A model generated the notes under the pieces. The model made no database searches, was not told the origin of the DNA, and saw only the letters and a program-made list of their open reading frames with translations. DNA of 64,000 bases from an uncultured Dokdonia sp. Its GTDB lineage: Bacteria; Bacteroidota; Bacteroidia; Flavobacteriales; Flavobacteriaceae. Each line of letters begins with the position of its first letter. Within the stretch, counting starts at the first letter, position 1. Both the position numbers and the translations under genes were made by a program. The DNA is taken from positions 1 to 64,000 of the forward strand of contig NZ_CANLNH010000015.1 of assembly GCF_947492535.1 (NCBI RefSeq), in the 5' to 3' direction. Shown here in pieces: positions 47,144 to 56,519 of the stretch.

Positions 47144-47812
47144 TTGACGATTGTCGTATCTGTTCTATTGGCGCTTGCAACTATATTTTTTGATATAGAG
47201 CATACGTTTGTGTTTTTTCCTTTGTATGCACTCTTTCTGTTCTTATATCATTATACTGCTACGAAAGTATTCAGTAAAGTGCTTCTTGTATATCTAATAA
47301 CTGCAATGCTTTTTGAACTACTATTTTTATATGATTTTGAAAAGTATGTTAATATTGTTTCAGTATTGCATATAACAAGTCAGTTATGTTTTTTATGGCT
47401 TTTAAAACCGATATTAAAAGTTGATATTAAAAAATTTAGCACTCATAATTTGACAGAGCTAATTATAGGAACCTTAGGATTTAGTTATGTTGTAGGGTAT
47501 TTAATGTATTTGATTTTCCCTTTGATACCAGACTTAACATTATTTATTCCTTCGGTTATCTCATTTATACTCCTAACCATACTTTGTTTAAGATATCCTT
47601 TTTTTAATAGACATCCTGATAATATTTTACTTTGGGGTATCGGAGGTGGTATGATTGCAGAGATGATGTGTGCTTTTATTTTTCAATATGTATCAGACCT
47701 TCGAGTCTTTATAGTGATGGCTCATGTTTTTGGCGCGTTTTTAAAGATTGTGTTTGTTATATATCTTATACGTTTAAAAGAAGCTGATACGCTAGATGAA
47801 GAGTATTTGTAA
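47144..47812 (+). CDS. Membrane protein, tandem paralog 1 of 3
   Basis: A 222-residue protein with 7-8 hydrophobic segments. Not recognised; the length and layout recall YhhN-like proteins, but I see no diagnostic motif. It shares FSTHNL-EL, FPLIPDLTLF-PS and HPDNI-LWGIGGG with the two following genes. The TTG start at 47144 lies 14 bp after AGGAGGTGA, an unusually strong Shine-Dalgarno for this phylum. The start may lie further upstream, since similar residues continue there in all three copies. Confidence 0.7.
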   Translation: MTIVVSVLLALATIFFDIEHTFVFFPLYALFLFLYHYTATKVFSKVLLVYLITAMLFELLFLYDFEKYVNIVSVLHITSQLCFLWLLKPILKVDIKKFSTHNLTELIIGTLGFSYVVGYLMYLIFPLIPDLTLFIPSVISFILLTILCLRYPFFNRHPDNILLWGIGGGMIAEMMCAFIFQYVSDLRVFIVMAHVFGAFLKIVFVIYLIRLKEADTLDEEYL

Positions 47813-48055
47813 TTAGATATTAAACGTACTCGTATATTCAGTACTTTCAATAGGAGATAAATAAAAATCAACACACCTATCTGAATAATTTCCTTTTCCA
47901 CATAATTTACTAGTATAATGTACCTTCTTTATTGGCACCGCCAAAGGGTTTAATACTCCGAGGCTTGCCTCGAAATTAAAATTCAGTTTCGTATAAATGT
48001 CTCGTGGACTTGCCCCGAGGTAGTTTACTTTGAATAATGTTTGGTTTGTCAAAAT
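47813..48055 (-). pseudogene. Remnant 3' end of the metallophosphatase gene (copy 1)
   Basis: On the minus strand the end reads VDFYLSPIESTEYTSTFNI, matching the C-terminus VDFHLDPIKGTEHTSTFYNI of the intact gene at 49987-50898. It is interrupted by ~95 bp of repeat DNA (47933-48028) absent from remnant 2. The start of the gene is missing. Confidence 0.8.
47933..48028. mobile_element. MITE-like insertion in remnant 1
   Basis: About 95 bp with the hairpin CGAGGC-TT-GCCTCG near 47959-47972 and a CCCCGAGG end. It is placed between TATT and TTTGAATAATG, where remnant 2 and the intact gene continue directly. It is too small to code for anything. Exact ends are uncertain by a few bases. Confidence 0.55.
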
Positions 48056-48294
48056 AGATGTACTTTTTGAAATGCCGAGTAATGATGAAAAAAATAATAG
48101 AAGATACTGGGAGAATGTATTTAGTTCTTATCTTAGAACACTTCATTTCTTGTTTTAAGAGATGAAATATGATCAATTAAAAAATTATTAAAATAGAAGC
48201 CATTGAGGTATCATCATAAGAATTCTTAAAATATAATAAAATTAGAGAAGCAGATCACATAGACGGTAGAATATATAGGACATTAGCAATAATA

Positions 48295-48951
48295 ATGTCT
48301 TTGCTTTTAGCATTAGCTAGTGTTTTTTTTGATGTTGAGTATACATCAATACTTTTTGTTATATATATGCTATTTCTATTCTTGTATCATTATAAAGCTA
48401 CAGAAAAATTTAACGTTGTTTTATTAATTTACTTGATAACTATGTTGATAGCAGAAGTATTGTTTTTATATGATTTTGAAAAATATATAAATGTATTGTC
48501 TTTTTCGCAGCTCGTAGGTCAGATGTGTTTTTTTTGGCTTATACGACCTATACTTAAAGTAAATTTTAAAAACTATAGTACGCATAATTTAATAGAGCTT
48601 GTTGTTGGTTTTATAGGAATTAGTTATATCGTTGGATATTTACTGTATCTAATTTTTCCATTAATACCAGACCTAACATTGTTTTTACCATCTGTCATTG
48701 TTTTTTTTATAATGGTAATTATCTGTATAGGGATTCCTTTTTTTAATAAGCATCCTGATAATATTATGTTATGGGGAATAGGTGGAGGTTTACTAGGAGA
48801 AATGAGTTGTGGTTTTATTTATGAGTATATGTCTGATCATGGAGCTTATTTGGTGATGGCTCATCTCTTCGGAGCTTTTATAAAAATTATATTTACGATG
48901 TACCTTATACGTATTAAAAATATTAAGGCAACTGAAAATGAGTATAATTAA
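48295..48951 (+). CDS. Membrane protein, tandem paralog 2 of 3
   Basis: A 218-residue paralog of the genes at 47144 and 49334, same length and topology (DFEKYINVL; HPDNIMLWGIGGGLLGEM; IKATENEYN C-terminus). It starts at ATG 48295. The frame is open further upstream with residues similar to the other copies but without a standard start codon. No known function. Confidence 0.72.
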   Translation: MSLLLALASVFFDVEYTSILFVIYMLFLFLYHYKATEKFNVVLLIYLITMLIAEVLFLYDFEKYINVLSFSQLVGQMCFFWLIRPILKVNFKNYSTHNLIELVVGFIGISYIVGYLLYLIFPLIPDLTLFLPSVIVFFIMVIICIGIPFFNKHPDNIMLWGIGGGLLGEMSCGFIYEYMSDHGAYLVMAHLFGAFIKIIFTMYLIRIKNIKATENEYN

Positions 48952-49100
48952 ATATTATAAAATGTACTCGTATGTTCAGCCCCTTTGATAGGGGCTAAAT
49001 GAAAGCCCACAGGTCTACCTGAATACCTTCCTATCTCACATGATTTACTAGTGTAATGTCCCTTTTTATTTTGAGTAATGGTTGGTTTATTAAGAGAAAA
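48949..49100 (-). pseudogene. Remnant 3' end of the metallophosphatase gene (copy 2)
   Basis: About 150 bp closely matches the last 150 bp of the gene at 49987-50898 (AAATATTATAAAATGTACTC, then the TTGAGTAATGGTTGG block), with several substitutions and no intact frame. The upstream part of the gene is lost. Confidence 0.8.
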
Positions 49101-49333
49101 TGTGTTTTTTGGAATACCGAGTAATAGTAAAAAAATAATATAAGATACTGGAAGAGTGTATTTAGTTCTATATCTTAGAACTCTTCATTTCTTGTTTCAA
49201 GAGATGAAGTGAGATCTATTAAAAATCATGAAAATAGAAGTCATCGTGATCTCGTCATAGGAATTTTAAATACTATACTATAAGAAAAGCATCATACATA
49301 CACGGGAGAATTTATAGATCATTAGCGATAGTA

Positions 49334-49990
49334 GTGTCTATACTTTTAGTGATCGCCACATTTTTTTTTGATATAGAATATACATTTGTATTATTCTTAA
49401 TCAATTTAGTGCTTTTTACAGTATATGATTACAAGGCAACCGGAAGATTTAATAGTATTTATTTTGGATTTCTAACACTATTAATGATCGCTGAAGTAGG
49501 ATTCTTATATGATTATGAGACCTACATAGTACCTGTTACTTTTGCTTACTTGGTGAGTCAATTATGTTTCTTATGGCTTTTAAAGCCTATGTTAGATATA
49601 AAAATTAAAAATTTTAGTACGCATAATTTACTAGAACTCATTATAGGTTTTGTGGGAATTAGTTTTATAATAGTATATGTACTCTATTTGCTTTTTCCTT
49701 TAATTCCCAACGTAGCACTTTTTTTACCTTCTTCCATAGCATTTATACTTACGGTATTACTAATTTTTGGGATTCCTTTTTTTAATAAACACCCTGATAA
49801 TATTATGTTATGGGGAATAGGTGGAGGAATTACTGGAGAAATGCTTTTTGGGTTTGTATATCAATATATATCTGATTATAGATTGTTTATCGTTCTGGCA
49901 TTCATTTTTGGGACCTTTTTTAGAGTTCTTTTTGCTACATATTTAGTACGCATAAAAGATATTAAAGCAACTGAAAATGACTATAATTAA
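49334..49990 (+). CDS. Membrane protein, tandem paralog 3 of 3
   Basis: A 218-residue paralog with a GTG start. Its C-terminus (IKDIKATENDYN) and the stop adjoin the convergent metallophosphatase gene, overlapping by 4 bp, the arrangement the two remnants preserve in decayed form. Same 7-8 segment topology; function unknown. Confidence 0.72.
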   Translation: MSILLVIATFFFDIEYTFVLFLINLVLFTVYDYKATGRFNSIYFGFLTLLMIAEVGFLYDYETYIVPVTFAYLVSQLCFLWLLKPMLDIKIKNFSTHNLLELIIGFVGISFIIVYVLYLLFPLIPNVALFLPSSIAFILTVLLIFGIPFFNKHPDNIMLWGIGGGITGEMLFGFVYQYISDYRLFIVLAFIFGTFFRVLFATYLVRIKDIKATENDYN

Positions 49991-50898
49991 ATATTATAAA
50001 ATGTACTCGTATGTTCAGTTCCTTTGATAGGATCTAAGTGAAAATCAACACGACCTACATGGATACCTCCCCATCCTACTTGGTTTACAAGTACGATATT
50101 GCCCTCTTTATTTTGAGTAATGGTTGGTTTGTCGAGAAAGGTATGTGTATGACCCCCTATGATTAGATCTATATCTTTAGTTGCAGCTGCCAGTTTAAGA
50201 TCTGAAATACGTTCTTTATTGCTATAATCATATCCTAAATGAGACAGACAGATAATAAGATCACACGCTTCCTCTTCTTTTAGGATACGCGTCATATCAT
50301 CGGTTAATTCGATAGGGTCTAAATGTTTTGTTTCTTTAAATTGACGCTTATTTACAAGTCCTTCTAACTGAATACCAATACCAAATACACCAATACGTAT
50401 CCCATCTTTTACAAAAACACGATAGGATTTAGTAAGCCCTTCCATAATGGTGTTGGTAAAATCATAATTGGCAGATAGTAGTTCAAAAGAGGCATGAGGC
50501 ATTTGTTGTGCAAGACCACCAACACCGTTATCAAAATCGTGATTTCCTATAGTGGCAGCATCATATCCTAACATAGACATGAGTTTAAACTCTAATTCGC
50601 CGCCATAAAAATTAAAATAAGGAGTTCCTTGAAAAATGTCACCAGCATCTAATAATAACACATTTGGGTTTTCCTTTCGAACACTATTAATGAGTGTTAA
50701 TCGTCTAGCAACACCTCCTTGATTTGCATACTTAGGGTCATTTGCAGCAAAAGGTTCTATATGGCTATGTACATCATTTGTATGTAAGATGGTAATATGT
50801 TTTTTAGGAACCAATGATGTAGTGCTCATGGCAATACCACCCAATCCAATAAGGCTTCCTGCAGCAGCAGTCTGTTTTATAAAATGTCTACGTTTCAT
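49987..50898 (-). CDS. Metallophosphatase, 5'-nucleotidase N-terminal domain
   Basis: A 303-residue protein. The N-terminus has a twin-arginine signal (MKRRHFIKQTAAAGSLIGLGG). The metallophosphatase motifs are TNDVHSHIEPF (~40), DAGDIFQG, GNHDFDNG (116-123) and GGHTHTF. It lacks the C-terminal nucleotide-binding domain, which is encoded by the next gene, so the 5'-nucleotidase is split into two polypeptides exported separately (Tat signal here, lipoprotein signal on the partner). Confidence 0.9.
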   Translation of the reverse strand: MKRRHFIKQTAAAGSLIGLGGIAMSTTSLVPKKHITILHTNDVHSHIEPFAANDPKYANQGGVARRLTLINSVRKENPNVLLLDAGDIFQGTPYFNFYGGELEFKLMSMLGYDAATIGNHDFDNGVGGLAQQMPHASFELLSANYDFTNTIMEGLTKSYRVFVKDGIRIGVFGIGIQLEGLVNKRQFKETKHLDPIELTDDMTRILKEEEACDLIICLSHLGYDYSNKERISDLKLAAATKDIDLIIGGHTHTFLDKPTITQNKEGNIVLVNQVGWGGIHVGRVDFHLDPIKGTEHTSTFYNI

Positions 50899-50902
50899 AT
50901 CC

Positions 50903-51667
50903 TTATTCTTTTATAAATCGATTATCTCGTACGGGAGCGATCGTATCATATTTTTTAAAATAATCTATAAGTACATTACGAATTTTATAATCTAGCGTAA
51001 GTAAACTCACAGGTTTGCTTAAGAAAGTCATATTATCTCCTCCTTTTTGTAGGTAATCACTTGTTGCAATAAAATACGTTTCATTATCTATAATTTCATG
51101 ACCTTGTATCAACCCTTTTTTAAGACTCCCATCTTCACCAAGAATGACTTGTAGATTAGAGATAGGGTGTGCTTTCCCTTTTGCTAGGTATTGAAATAGT
51201 TCTTTCATTTGGAAACCACTTAATTCTACGACTACAACTTCATTTTCAAAAGGCATTAGCTCATACGCTGTACCTGTAGTGACATCTCCTTTGTTTAAAG
51301 GAGCACGAATTCCTCCATGGTTTAAAATAACAGCATTAAACGTATATCCTGTTCGTGCTTTAAATACGGGATTTACCAATTCAAAAACGGCATCTGCCAT
51401 CATATTACCAATGGCTGTATTATACCTACTGTCATTTTTAGAAATAGAAGTAGGCGCATAGGCAAGAACACTATCCATTTCTTTATCGACAGCAGTCTTA
51501 AAAGGTGTAATAAATGCGGTGATAGAAGTATCTTCTTTTATGGATCTATCAATAGATACCAGTGATGCGTCTACTCTAGTGGTATTGTATTTTTCTTGTT
51601 TACAGCTAGCGAAGATTGTGAAAATACAAACAAAAAAGAGTAGATGTGTTATTTTTTTAAGTACCAT
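50903..51667 (-). CDS. 5'-nucleotidase C-terminal domain lipoprotein
   Basis: A 254-residue protein. A lipobox FASCKQ puts the lipid Cys at ~22. The rest is the 5'-nucleotidase C-terminal fold (NHGGIRAPLNKGDVTTGTAYELMPFENEVVVVELSG, YFIATSDYLQKGGD). It is 4 bp upstream of the catalytic-domain gene on the same strand and so is co-expressed. The two likely reassemble in the periplasm or at the surface to dephosphorylate nucleotides. Confidence 0.9.
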   Translation of the reverse strand: MVLKKITHLLFFVCIFTIFASCKQEKYNTTRVDASLVSIDRSIKEDTSITAFITPFKTAVDKEMDSVLAYAPTSISKNDSRYNTAIGNMMADAVFELVNPVFKARTGYTFNAVILNHGGIRAPLNKGDVTTGTAYELMPFENEVVVVELSGFQMKELFQYLAKGKAHPISNLQVILGEDGSLKKGLIQGHEIIDNETYFIATSDYLQKGGDNMTFLSKPVSLLTLDYKIRNVLIDYFKKYDTIAPVRDNRFIKE

Positions 51668-51696
51668 TCTTGGGTCAAATTTAGTCTGTTTTTAGC

Positions 51697-51704
51697 TACA
51701 TTTG
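51697..51704 (+). promoter_or_regulatory. Candidate promoter of the dapA operon (-7 element)
   Basis: TACATTTG fits TAnnTTTG, 19 bp before the first ATG of the operon. The -33 region (TTTAG ~51680) is only a partial match. Confidence 0.4.
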
Positions 51705-51722
51705 CGTAAAAAGCTAAGATAG

Positions 51723-52241
51723 ATGTTTTTGAACGGATTAAAGGCAAAATCCATTATAAGAAAACTTAAAAATGAGACTGAACGTAGAGTGTATTCTCCT
51801 TCAGGTAGATCTATACGTAGTATAGGTATCTTGCAAGAAGGGAATGTACCCTTTGATGTGAAAAAAATCAAACAACTCGCTACAATATTAGGGATTAAAG
51901 AAAAAGATATTGAAGTACTTTCCTATATGCCAAAGCTTCCTAAAGATCAAAAAAATGATCCAGGAGTGTATTCAGAAAAAGGTATTGGATGGAATGCGAC
52001 CTTAAAAACAACGGTTCTTAAAGAGTTTGTAGCAAGAGATTTTGATATTTTATTAAGTTATTATACAGAAGACCGACTACCGCTCCAAATAGTATCTGGA
52101 CTTTCTAAGGCGACCTTTAAAGTAGGACTTATCAAAGATGAGCAAAGTTTTCAGGATTTAGTCATTACTACTGCGATTGGTGAAGAAACACTATTTATTA
52201 ATGAATTAGAAAAATATTTACAAATACTTAAAATTAGTTAA
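51723..52241 (+). CDS. Conserved protein of the dapA operon (DUF6913-like)
   Basis: A 172-residue soluble protein. I recall DUF6913-type proteins in this position upstream of dapA in Flavobacteriia. The content (LQEGNVPFDVKKIKQLATILGI, FDILLSYYTEDRLPLQIVSGLSKATFKVGL) has no known catalytic motif. It is separated from dapA by one base. The family name is from memory and uncertain. Confidence 0.65.
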   Translation: MFLNGLKAKSIIRKLKNETERRVYSPSGRSIRSIGILQEGNVPFDVKKIKQLATILGIKEKDIEVLSYMPKLPKDQKNDPGVYSEKGIGWNATLKTTVLKEFVARDFDILLSYYTEDRLPLQIVSGLSKATFKVGLIKDEQSFQDLVITTAIGEETLFINELEKYLQILKIS

Positions 52242-52242
52242 C

Positions 52243-53121
52243 ATGCAATCCTTCCGAGGCACAGGAGTAGCCCTTATCACTCCTTTTAATGAAGACCTAT
52301 CTATCGATTTTGATGGGTTAACAAGACTTATAGAACACAATATAGATCAAGGAACTGATTATTTAGTTGCTTTAGGAACTACCGCAGAGAGTGCGACACT
52401 TTCGGCAGTAGAGAAGAAACAGGTCAAACAGCATATTGTATCTGTAAACAAAGGACGTTTACCACTGGTACTAGGATTAGGAGGGAATAATACAGCGGCT
52501 ATTATAGCAGAGCTTACTACAGCGGGAGTTGTAGAAGGGTTTGATGCTATTTTATCAGTATCTCCGTATTACAATAGACCTACACAAGAAGGAATTTATG
52601 CGCATTACAAGGCTATTTCTGAAGCTTCACCTCTTCCTATTATTATGTATAATGTACCTTCTCGAACAGGAAGTAATATGGAAGCTGGTACGACTTTACG
52701 TCTAGCTAACGACTTTGAGAATATTATTGCAATTAAAGAAGCTGCAGGAGATATGACCCAAGCATTGCGATTATTAAGAGATAGACCTGAAGGTTTTTTG
52801 GTAATTTCTGGCGATGATATGTTGGCATTGCCAATAGTTTCGGCTGGAGGAGATGGCGTGATTTCTGTTATAGGACAAGGTTTGGTGAGTTCTTTTTCTA
52901 CGCTCATTAGAGATGGTTTAGAGGGCGCTTTCGCGAAAGCGTACACAGCACATTATCAAATAATGCCGAGTATAGATCTTATTTTTGAAGAAGGGAATCC
53001 TGCTGGAATTAAATCATTATTGGCTCATTTAGATATTTGTCAAGATTTTGTGAGATTACCTCTTATGAAGGCTAGTGAAGGTTTAGATAAAAAAATAGCT
53101 GCATATCTTAAAACTTTATAA
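52243..53121 (+). CDS. dapA: 4-hydroxy-tetrahydrodipicolinate synthase DapA
   Basis: A 292-residue TIM-barrel aldolase. The blocks are GTTAESATLS (44-53), YYNRPTQEG (~107), YNVPSRTG (~136) and the Schiff-base lysine in IAIKEAAGD (~164). First committed step of lysine and meso-diaminopimelate synthesis. A full palindrome copy (52927-52940) encodes GAFAKAY in the C-terminal region. Confidence 0.96.
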   Translation: MQSFRGTGVALITPFNEDLSIDFDGLTRLIEHNIDQGTDYLVALGTTAESATLSAVEKKQVKQHIVSVNKGRLPLVLGLGGNNTAAIIAELTTAGVVEGFDAILSVSPYYNRPTQEGIYAHYKAISEASPLPIIMYNVPSRTGSNMEAGTTLRLANDFENIIAIKEAAGDMTQALRLLRDRPEGFLVISGDDMLALPIVSAGGDGVISVIGQGLVSSFSTLIRDGLEGAFAKAYTAHYQIMPSIDLIFEEGNPAGIKSLLAHLDICQDFVRLPLMKASEGLDKKIAAYLKTL

Positions 53122-53216
53122 AAAGCGTTAATCTTATGCTAATCCTACGATAGGAGCCATAAATCGGTTTATTTTTGGATCAGCATATATCGTTTTAATA
53201 TGTGATAGTTTTTATG

Positions 53217-53224
53217 TAATTTTG
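53217..53224 (+). promoter_or_regulatory. Candidate bamD promoter (-7 element)
   Basis: TAATTTTG fits TAnnTTTG, 18 bp before the ATG; a TTTTA in the -33 region is a weak match. Confidence 0.4.
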
Positions 53225-53241
53225 CCTGCTGTTTTAGTCTT

Positions 53242-54054
53242 ATGAAGAATATTCTTATCCTTTTAGTTTTTGCAATCGTATTTTGTTCGTGTTCAACCTA
53301 CCAAGATGCGTTAAAGTCTGATGATATCAAACTCAAGTATACACTTGCAGATTCTCTTTATCAAAATGGGAGTTATAAAAAAGCGTTGAAGCTATATGAA
53401 CAAATAGTACCATTGTATAGAGGGCGTCCACAAGCAGAACGTGTGATGTATTCTTATTCAGATATCTATTACCAATTAGGAGATTATTATCTAGCGGGAT
53501 ATCAGTTTGAACGTTTTGTAAAATCGTATCCGCAGAGTAGTAAGAGAGAAGAAGCAGCTTTTAAAAGTGCAGAGAGTTATTACCAGCTTTCACCAAGTTA
53601 TTATCTTGATCAGGCAGATACTAATAAAGCAATGGATAAACTACAAGAGTTTATCAATTCATATCCTGAATCTGAAAGACAGGATAAGGCGAATGCCATG
53701 GTAAAAGAACTGCAAACTAAACTAGAAAGAAAAGAGTACGAAATCGCAAAAGGATATAATACCATAGGCGCAAGTCGTAATACATTTCCAAATGCTATAA
53801 AATCATTTGACAATTTTATATCTGCCTATCCAGGATCTGAGTATAAAGAAGATGCCATGTACTGGAAATTTGATTCTGCTTATCAATATGCTTTAGGAAG
53901 TCGACAAGACCTTATGGCAGAACGATTAGCAAAAGCTAAAGAGGCATATGAAGTATTAGAAAAATATTACCCATCAGGGAAATATGCAAAAGAAGTTGCG
54001 AGAATGATAGAAGATATTAATGAACGACTTCAAATAGAAGAGACCATAAATTAA
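53242..54054 (+). CDS. bamD: Outer membrane assembly lipoprotein BamD
   Basis: A 270-residue protein with lipobox FCSCST (Cys ~17). It contains TPR repeats with YxLGDYYLAGYQFERFVKSYPQSSKREEAAFKSAESYY (~78-110). It is part of the BAM complex inserting outer-membrane barrels. It is followed by rpoZ after 12 bp. Confidence 0.92.
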   Translation: MKNILILLVFAIVFCSCSTYQDALKSDDIKLKYTLADSLYQNGSYKKALKLYEQIVPLYRGRPQAERVMYSYSDIYYQLGDYYLAGYQFERFVKSYPQSSKREEAAFKSAESYYQLSPSYYLDQADTNKAMDKLQEFINSYPESERQDKANAMVKELQTKLERKEYEIAKGYNTIGASRNTFPNAIKSFDNFISAYPGSEYKEDAMYWKFDSAYQYALGSRQDLMAERLAKAKEAYEVLEKYYPSGKYAKEVARMIEDINERLQIEETIN

Positions 54055-54066
54055 ACAATTTATACG

Positions 54067-54405
54067 ATGAATATTAAGGATACAGATGCACCGGTAAACA
54101 CGACAACTATAGATAAAAATCTAGTAGATGCCCCTACAGATAATGTATACGAAGCAATATCTATTATTGCTAAGCGTGCAACGCAAATCAATACAGAAAT
54201 TAAAAAAGAGCTTTCTGATAAATTAGATGAGTTTGCTACTTTTAATGATAGTCTTGAAGAAATCTTTGAAAACAAAGAACAAATAGAAGTATCTAAATTC
54301 TACGAACGTCTTCCTAAATCACACGCACTTGCCGTTCAAGAGTGGTTAGAAGATCGTATTTATTACAGAGATACTAGTGTTTCTGAAGACGATACAAACG
54401 CATAA
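54067..54405 (+). CDS. rpoZ: DNA-directed RNA polymerase omega subunit (Rpb6 family)
   Basis: A 112-residue protein. NVYEAISIIAKRATQINTEIKKEL (about 27-50) is the omega/Rpb6 core. The C-terminal acidic tail differs from E. coli omega, as usual in Bacteroidota. It lies between bamD and coaBC, a conserved order. Confidence 0.85.
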   Translation: MNIKDTDAPVNTTTIDKNLVDAPTDNVYEAISIIAKRATQINTEIKKELSDKLDEFATFNDSLEEIFENKEQIEVSKFYERLPKSHALAVQEWLEDRIYYRDTSVSEDDTNA

Positions 54406-54413
54406 TTACATAT

Positions 54414-55622
54414 ATGTCAATATTACGCGGTAAAAAAGTACTGTTAGGTGTTACCGCTGGCATAGCCGCTTATAAAAGCGCCACTTTAGTAAGAGCATTT
54501 ATTAAAGCTGGCGCTTCTGTGCAAGTGGTTATGACAGAAAAGGCAAAAGACTTTGTAACACCCCTCACATTATCTACACTTTCTAAAAACCCAGTTCATA
54601 GCTCCTTTACAAAGGAAGAAGATGATAATGCGGTTTGGACAAATCACGTAGAGCTAGGACTGTGGGCAGACCTTATGGTGATTGCTCCAGCAACAGCAAA
54701 TACACTTTCTAAAATGTCACAGGGTACCTGTGATAACCTTTTGCTTGCAACCTATCTCAGTGCAAAATGCCCTGTTTATTTTGCACCTGCAATGGATCTT
54801 GATATGTATATTCACCCATCATCAAAACAAAGCTTTCAAAAGCTTACATCGTATGGGAATATTATGATAGAAGCGACAAGTGGCGAACTAGCTAGCGGAT
54901 TAGTTGGTCAAGGAAGAATGGCAGAACCAGAAGATATTGTACGCTTTATAGAAAACCATATGCAAGAAAAATTACCATTAAGAGGTAAACGCGTAGTTAT
55001 TACTGCTGGACCTACATACGAAGCGATAGATCCTGTACGTTTTATAGGAAATCATAGTAGCGGAACCATGGGAGCAGAACTCGCATATAGAGCTGCCAAC
55101 TTAGGCGCTTCTGTAGATTTAATACTAGGACCAAGTGCTATCAAGGTAGTGCATGACCTTATTACGGTTCACTCAGTAGTCTCTGGAGATGAGATGTATG
55201 AAGCAGTACATAAAGTATATGAGCAATGTGATATCGCTATTGCCGCAGCAGCTGTAGCCGATTATAAACCATCGCATGTAGCTGATGAGAAAATAAAAAA
55301 GAATGATGATACCTTTACCATCCATTTGGTAAAGACGAGAGATATTCTTGCTTCTATGGGTGAAAAAAAACAAGGACAATTTCTTGTTGGATTTGCGTTA
55401 GAAACTCAAAATGAGGAAGAAAATGCACTAAAAAAATTGAAAAAGAAGAATTTAGATGCAATTGTATTAAATTCGCTTAGAGATAAAGGTGCTGGCTTTA
55501 AGACCAAAACCAATAAAATTACGTTTATAGACAAAAATGGATCACCTACTTCCTATGATTTGAAATCAAAAAAAGAAGTAGCTGCAGATATTTTTGATCA
55601 GATACTTATAAAAACGACATGA
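54414..55622 (+). CDS. coaBC: Phosphopantothenoylcysteine decarboxylase/synthetase CoaBC
   Basis: A 402-residue bifunctional protein. The N-terminal flavin decarboxylase has GVTAGIAAYKSATLVRAF (13-30) and PATANTLSKMSQGTCDNLL. The C-terminal synthetase has GPTYEAIDPVRFIGNHSSGTMG and AAVADYKPSHVADEKIKK. Coenzyme A biosynthesis. Its stop overlaps the next start by 4 bp. Confidence 0.96.
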   Translation: MSILRGKKVLLGVTAGIAAYKSATLVRAFIKAGASVQVVMTEKAKDFVTPLTLSTLSKNPVHSSFTKEEDDNAVWTNHVELGLWADLMVIAPATANTLSKMSQGTCDNLLLATYLSAKCPVYFAPAMDLDMYIHPSSKQSFQKLTSYGNIMIEATSGELASGLVGQGRMAEPEDIVRFIENHMQEKLPLRGKRVVITAGPTYEAIDPVRFIGNHSSGTMGAELAYRAANLGASVDLILGPSAIKVVHDLITVHSVVSGDEMYEAVHKVYEQCDIAIAAAAVADYKPSHVADEKIKKNDDTFTIHLVKTRDILASMGEKKQGQFLVGFALETQNEEENALKKLKKKNLDAIVLNSLRDKGAGFKTKTNKITFIDKNGSPTSYDLKSKKEVAADIFDQILIKTT

Positions 55623-56506
55623 GAACACTTATCGCAATCTTTGTAATTTTATGTTCACTATCTATGCAAGCGCAAGAGCTAAATGGCGTAGTGATTATTA
55701 ATGCAGAACAAACTGGAAAAGCAGAACTTCAGGTTTTTAGAACCCTAGAACGTTCACTTACCGAGTTTATCAATAATACAAAGTGGACCGATAGAAGATA
55801 TAAGCAACAAGAACGTATTGATTGCTCATTTAATATTATTGTTCAGGAAGTAAATTCTGATGCGTTTAGAGCAAGTATACAAGTACAATCATCACGTCCA
55901 GTATTTAATTCTAATTATGATAGTCCTGTTTTTAATTTTAATGACAGAGACTTTGATTTTGAGTATGTAGAATTCCAACCGCTTATTTTTAATCCTAATA
56001 ATTTTGACTCTAACTTAGTGTCTGTGATCTCTTATTATGTATATACTATCTTAGGATATGATAGTAATACCTTTCAGCGTAATGAAGGGGATAAGTACTT
56101 CCAGATTGCAAAGCAAATAGTAACAACAGCACAAGGAAGCAATAATAGAGGGTGGAGACCTCAAGACGGACCACAATCTAGATATAGATTAAATGAAGAC
56201 TTAATTTCTCCAAACTTTAGAGAATTTAGTAATGTCATGTATGATTACCACAGATTAGGGTTAGATATCATGGCAGATGATTCTAAGAAGGGTAAGAAAG
56301 CAGTAATGGATGCGATAGGAAAGATGAAGGGGATGTATAATAAACGTCCTAACAACTTTTTAAACCGTGTGTTTTTTGATTCAAAAGCAGAAGAGATTGC
56401 TTCTATGTTTTCTGGAGGACCACAACTTCCTATTACGGATTTATTGACGACATTAAATCGTATAGCCCCGACAAAGTCTACATTCTGGAGACAGATTTCT
56501 TTTTAA
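55619..56506 (+). CDS. porD: DUF4835/PorD-type type IX secretion protein
   Basis: A 295-residue protein with a signal peptide (MQAQE end). The internal sequence GVVIINAEQTGKAELQVFRTLERSLTEFINNTKWTDRRYKQQERIDCSFNIIV belongs to the DUF4835 family, named PorD in P. gingivalis T9SS. In many Flavobacteriia recN follows this gene; here a divergent unrelated gene follows instead. Confidence 0.85.
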   Translation: MRTLIAIFVILCSLSMQAQELNGVVIINAEQTGKAELQVFRTLERSLTEFINNTKWTDRRYKQQERIDCSFNIIVQEVNSDAFRASIQVQSSRPVFNSNYDSPVFNFNDRDFDFEYVEFQPLIFNPNNFDSNLVSVISYYVYTILGYDSNTFQRNEGDKYFQIAKQIVTTAQGSNNRGWRPQDGPQSRYRLNEDLISPNFREFSNVMYDYHRLGLDIMADDSKKGKKAVMDAIGKMKGMYNKRPNNFLNRVFFDSKAEEIASMFSGGPQLPITDLLTTLNRIAPTKSTFWRQISF

Positions 56507-56519
56507 AAAGGAAGGAAAC

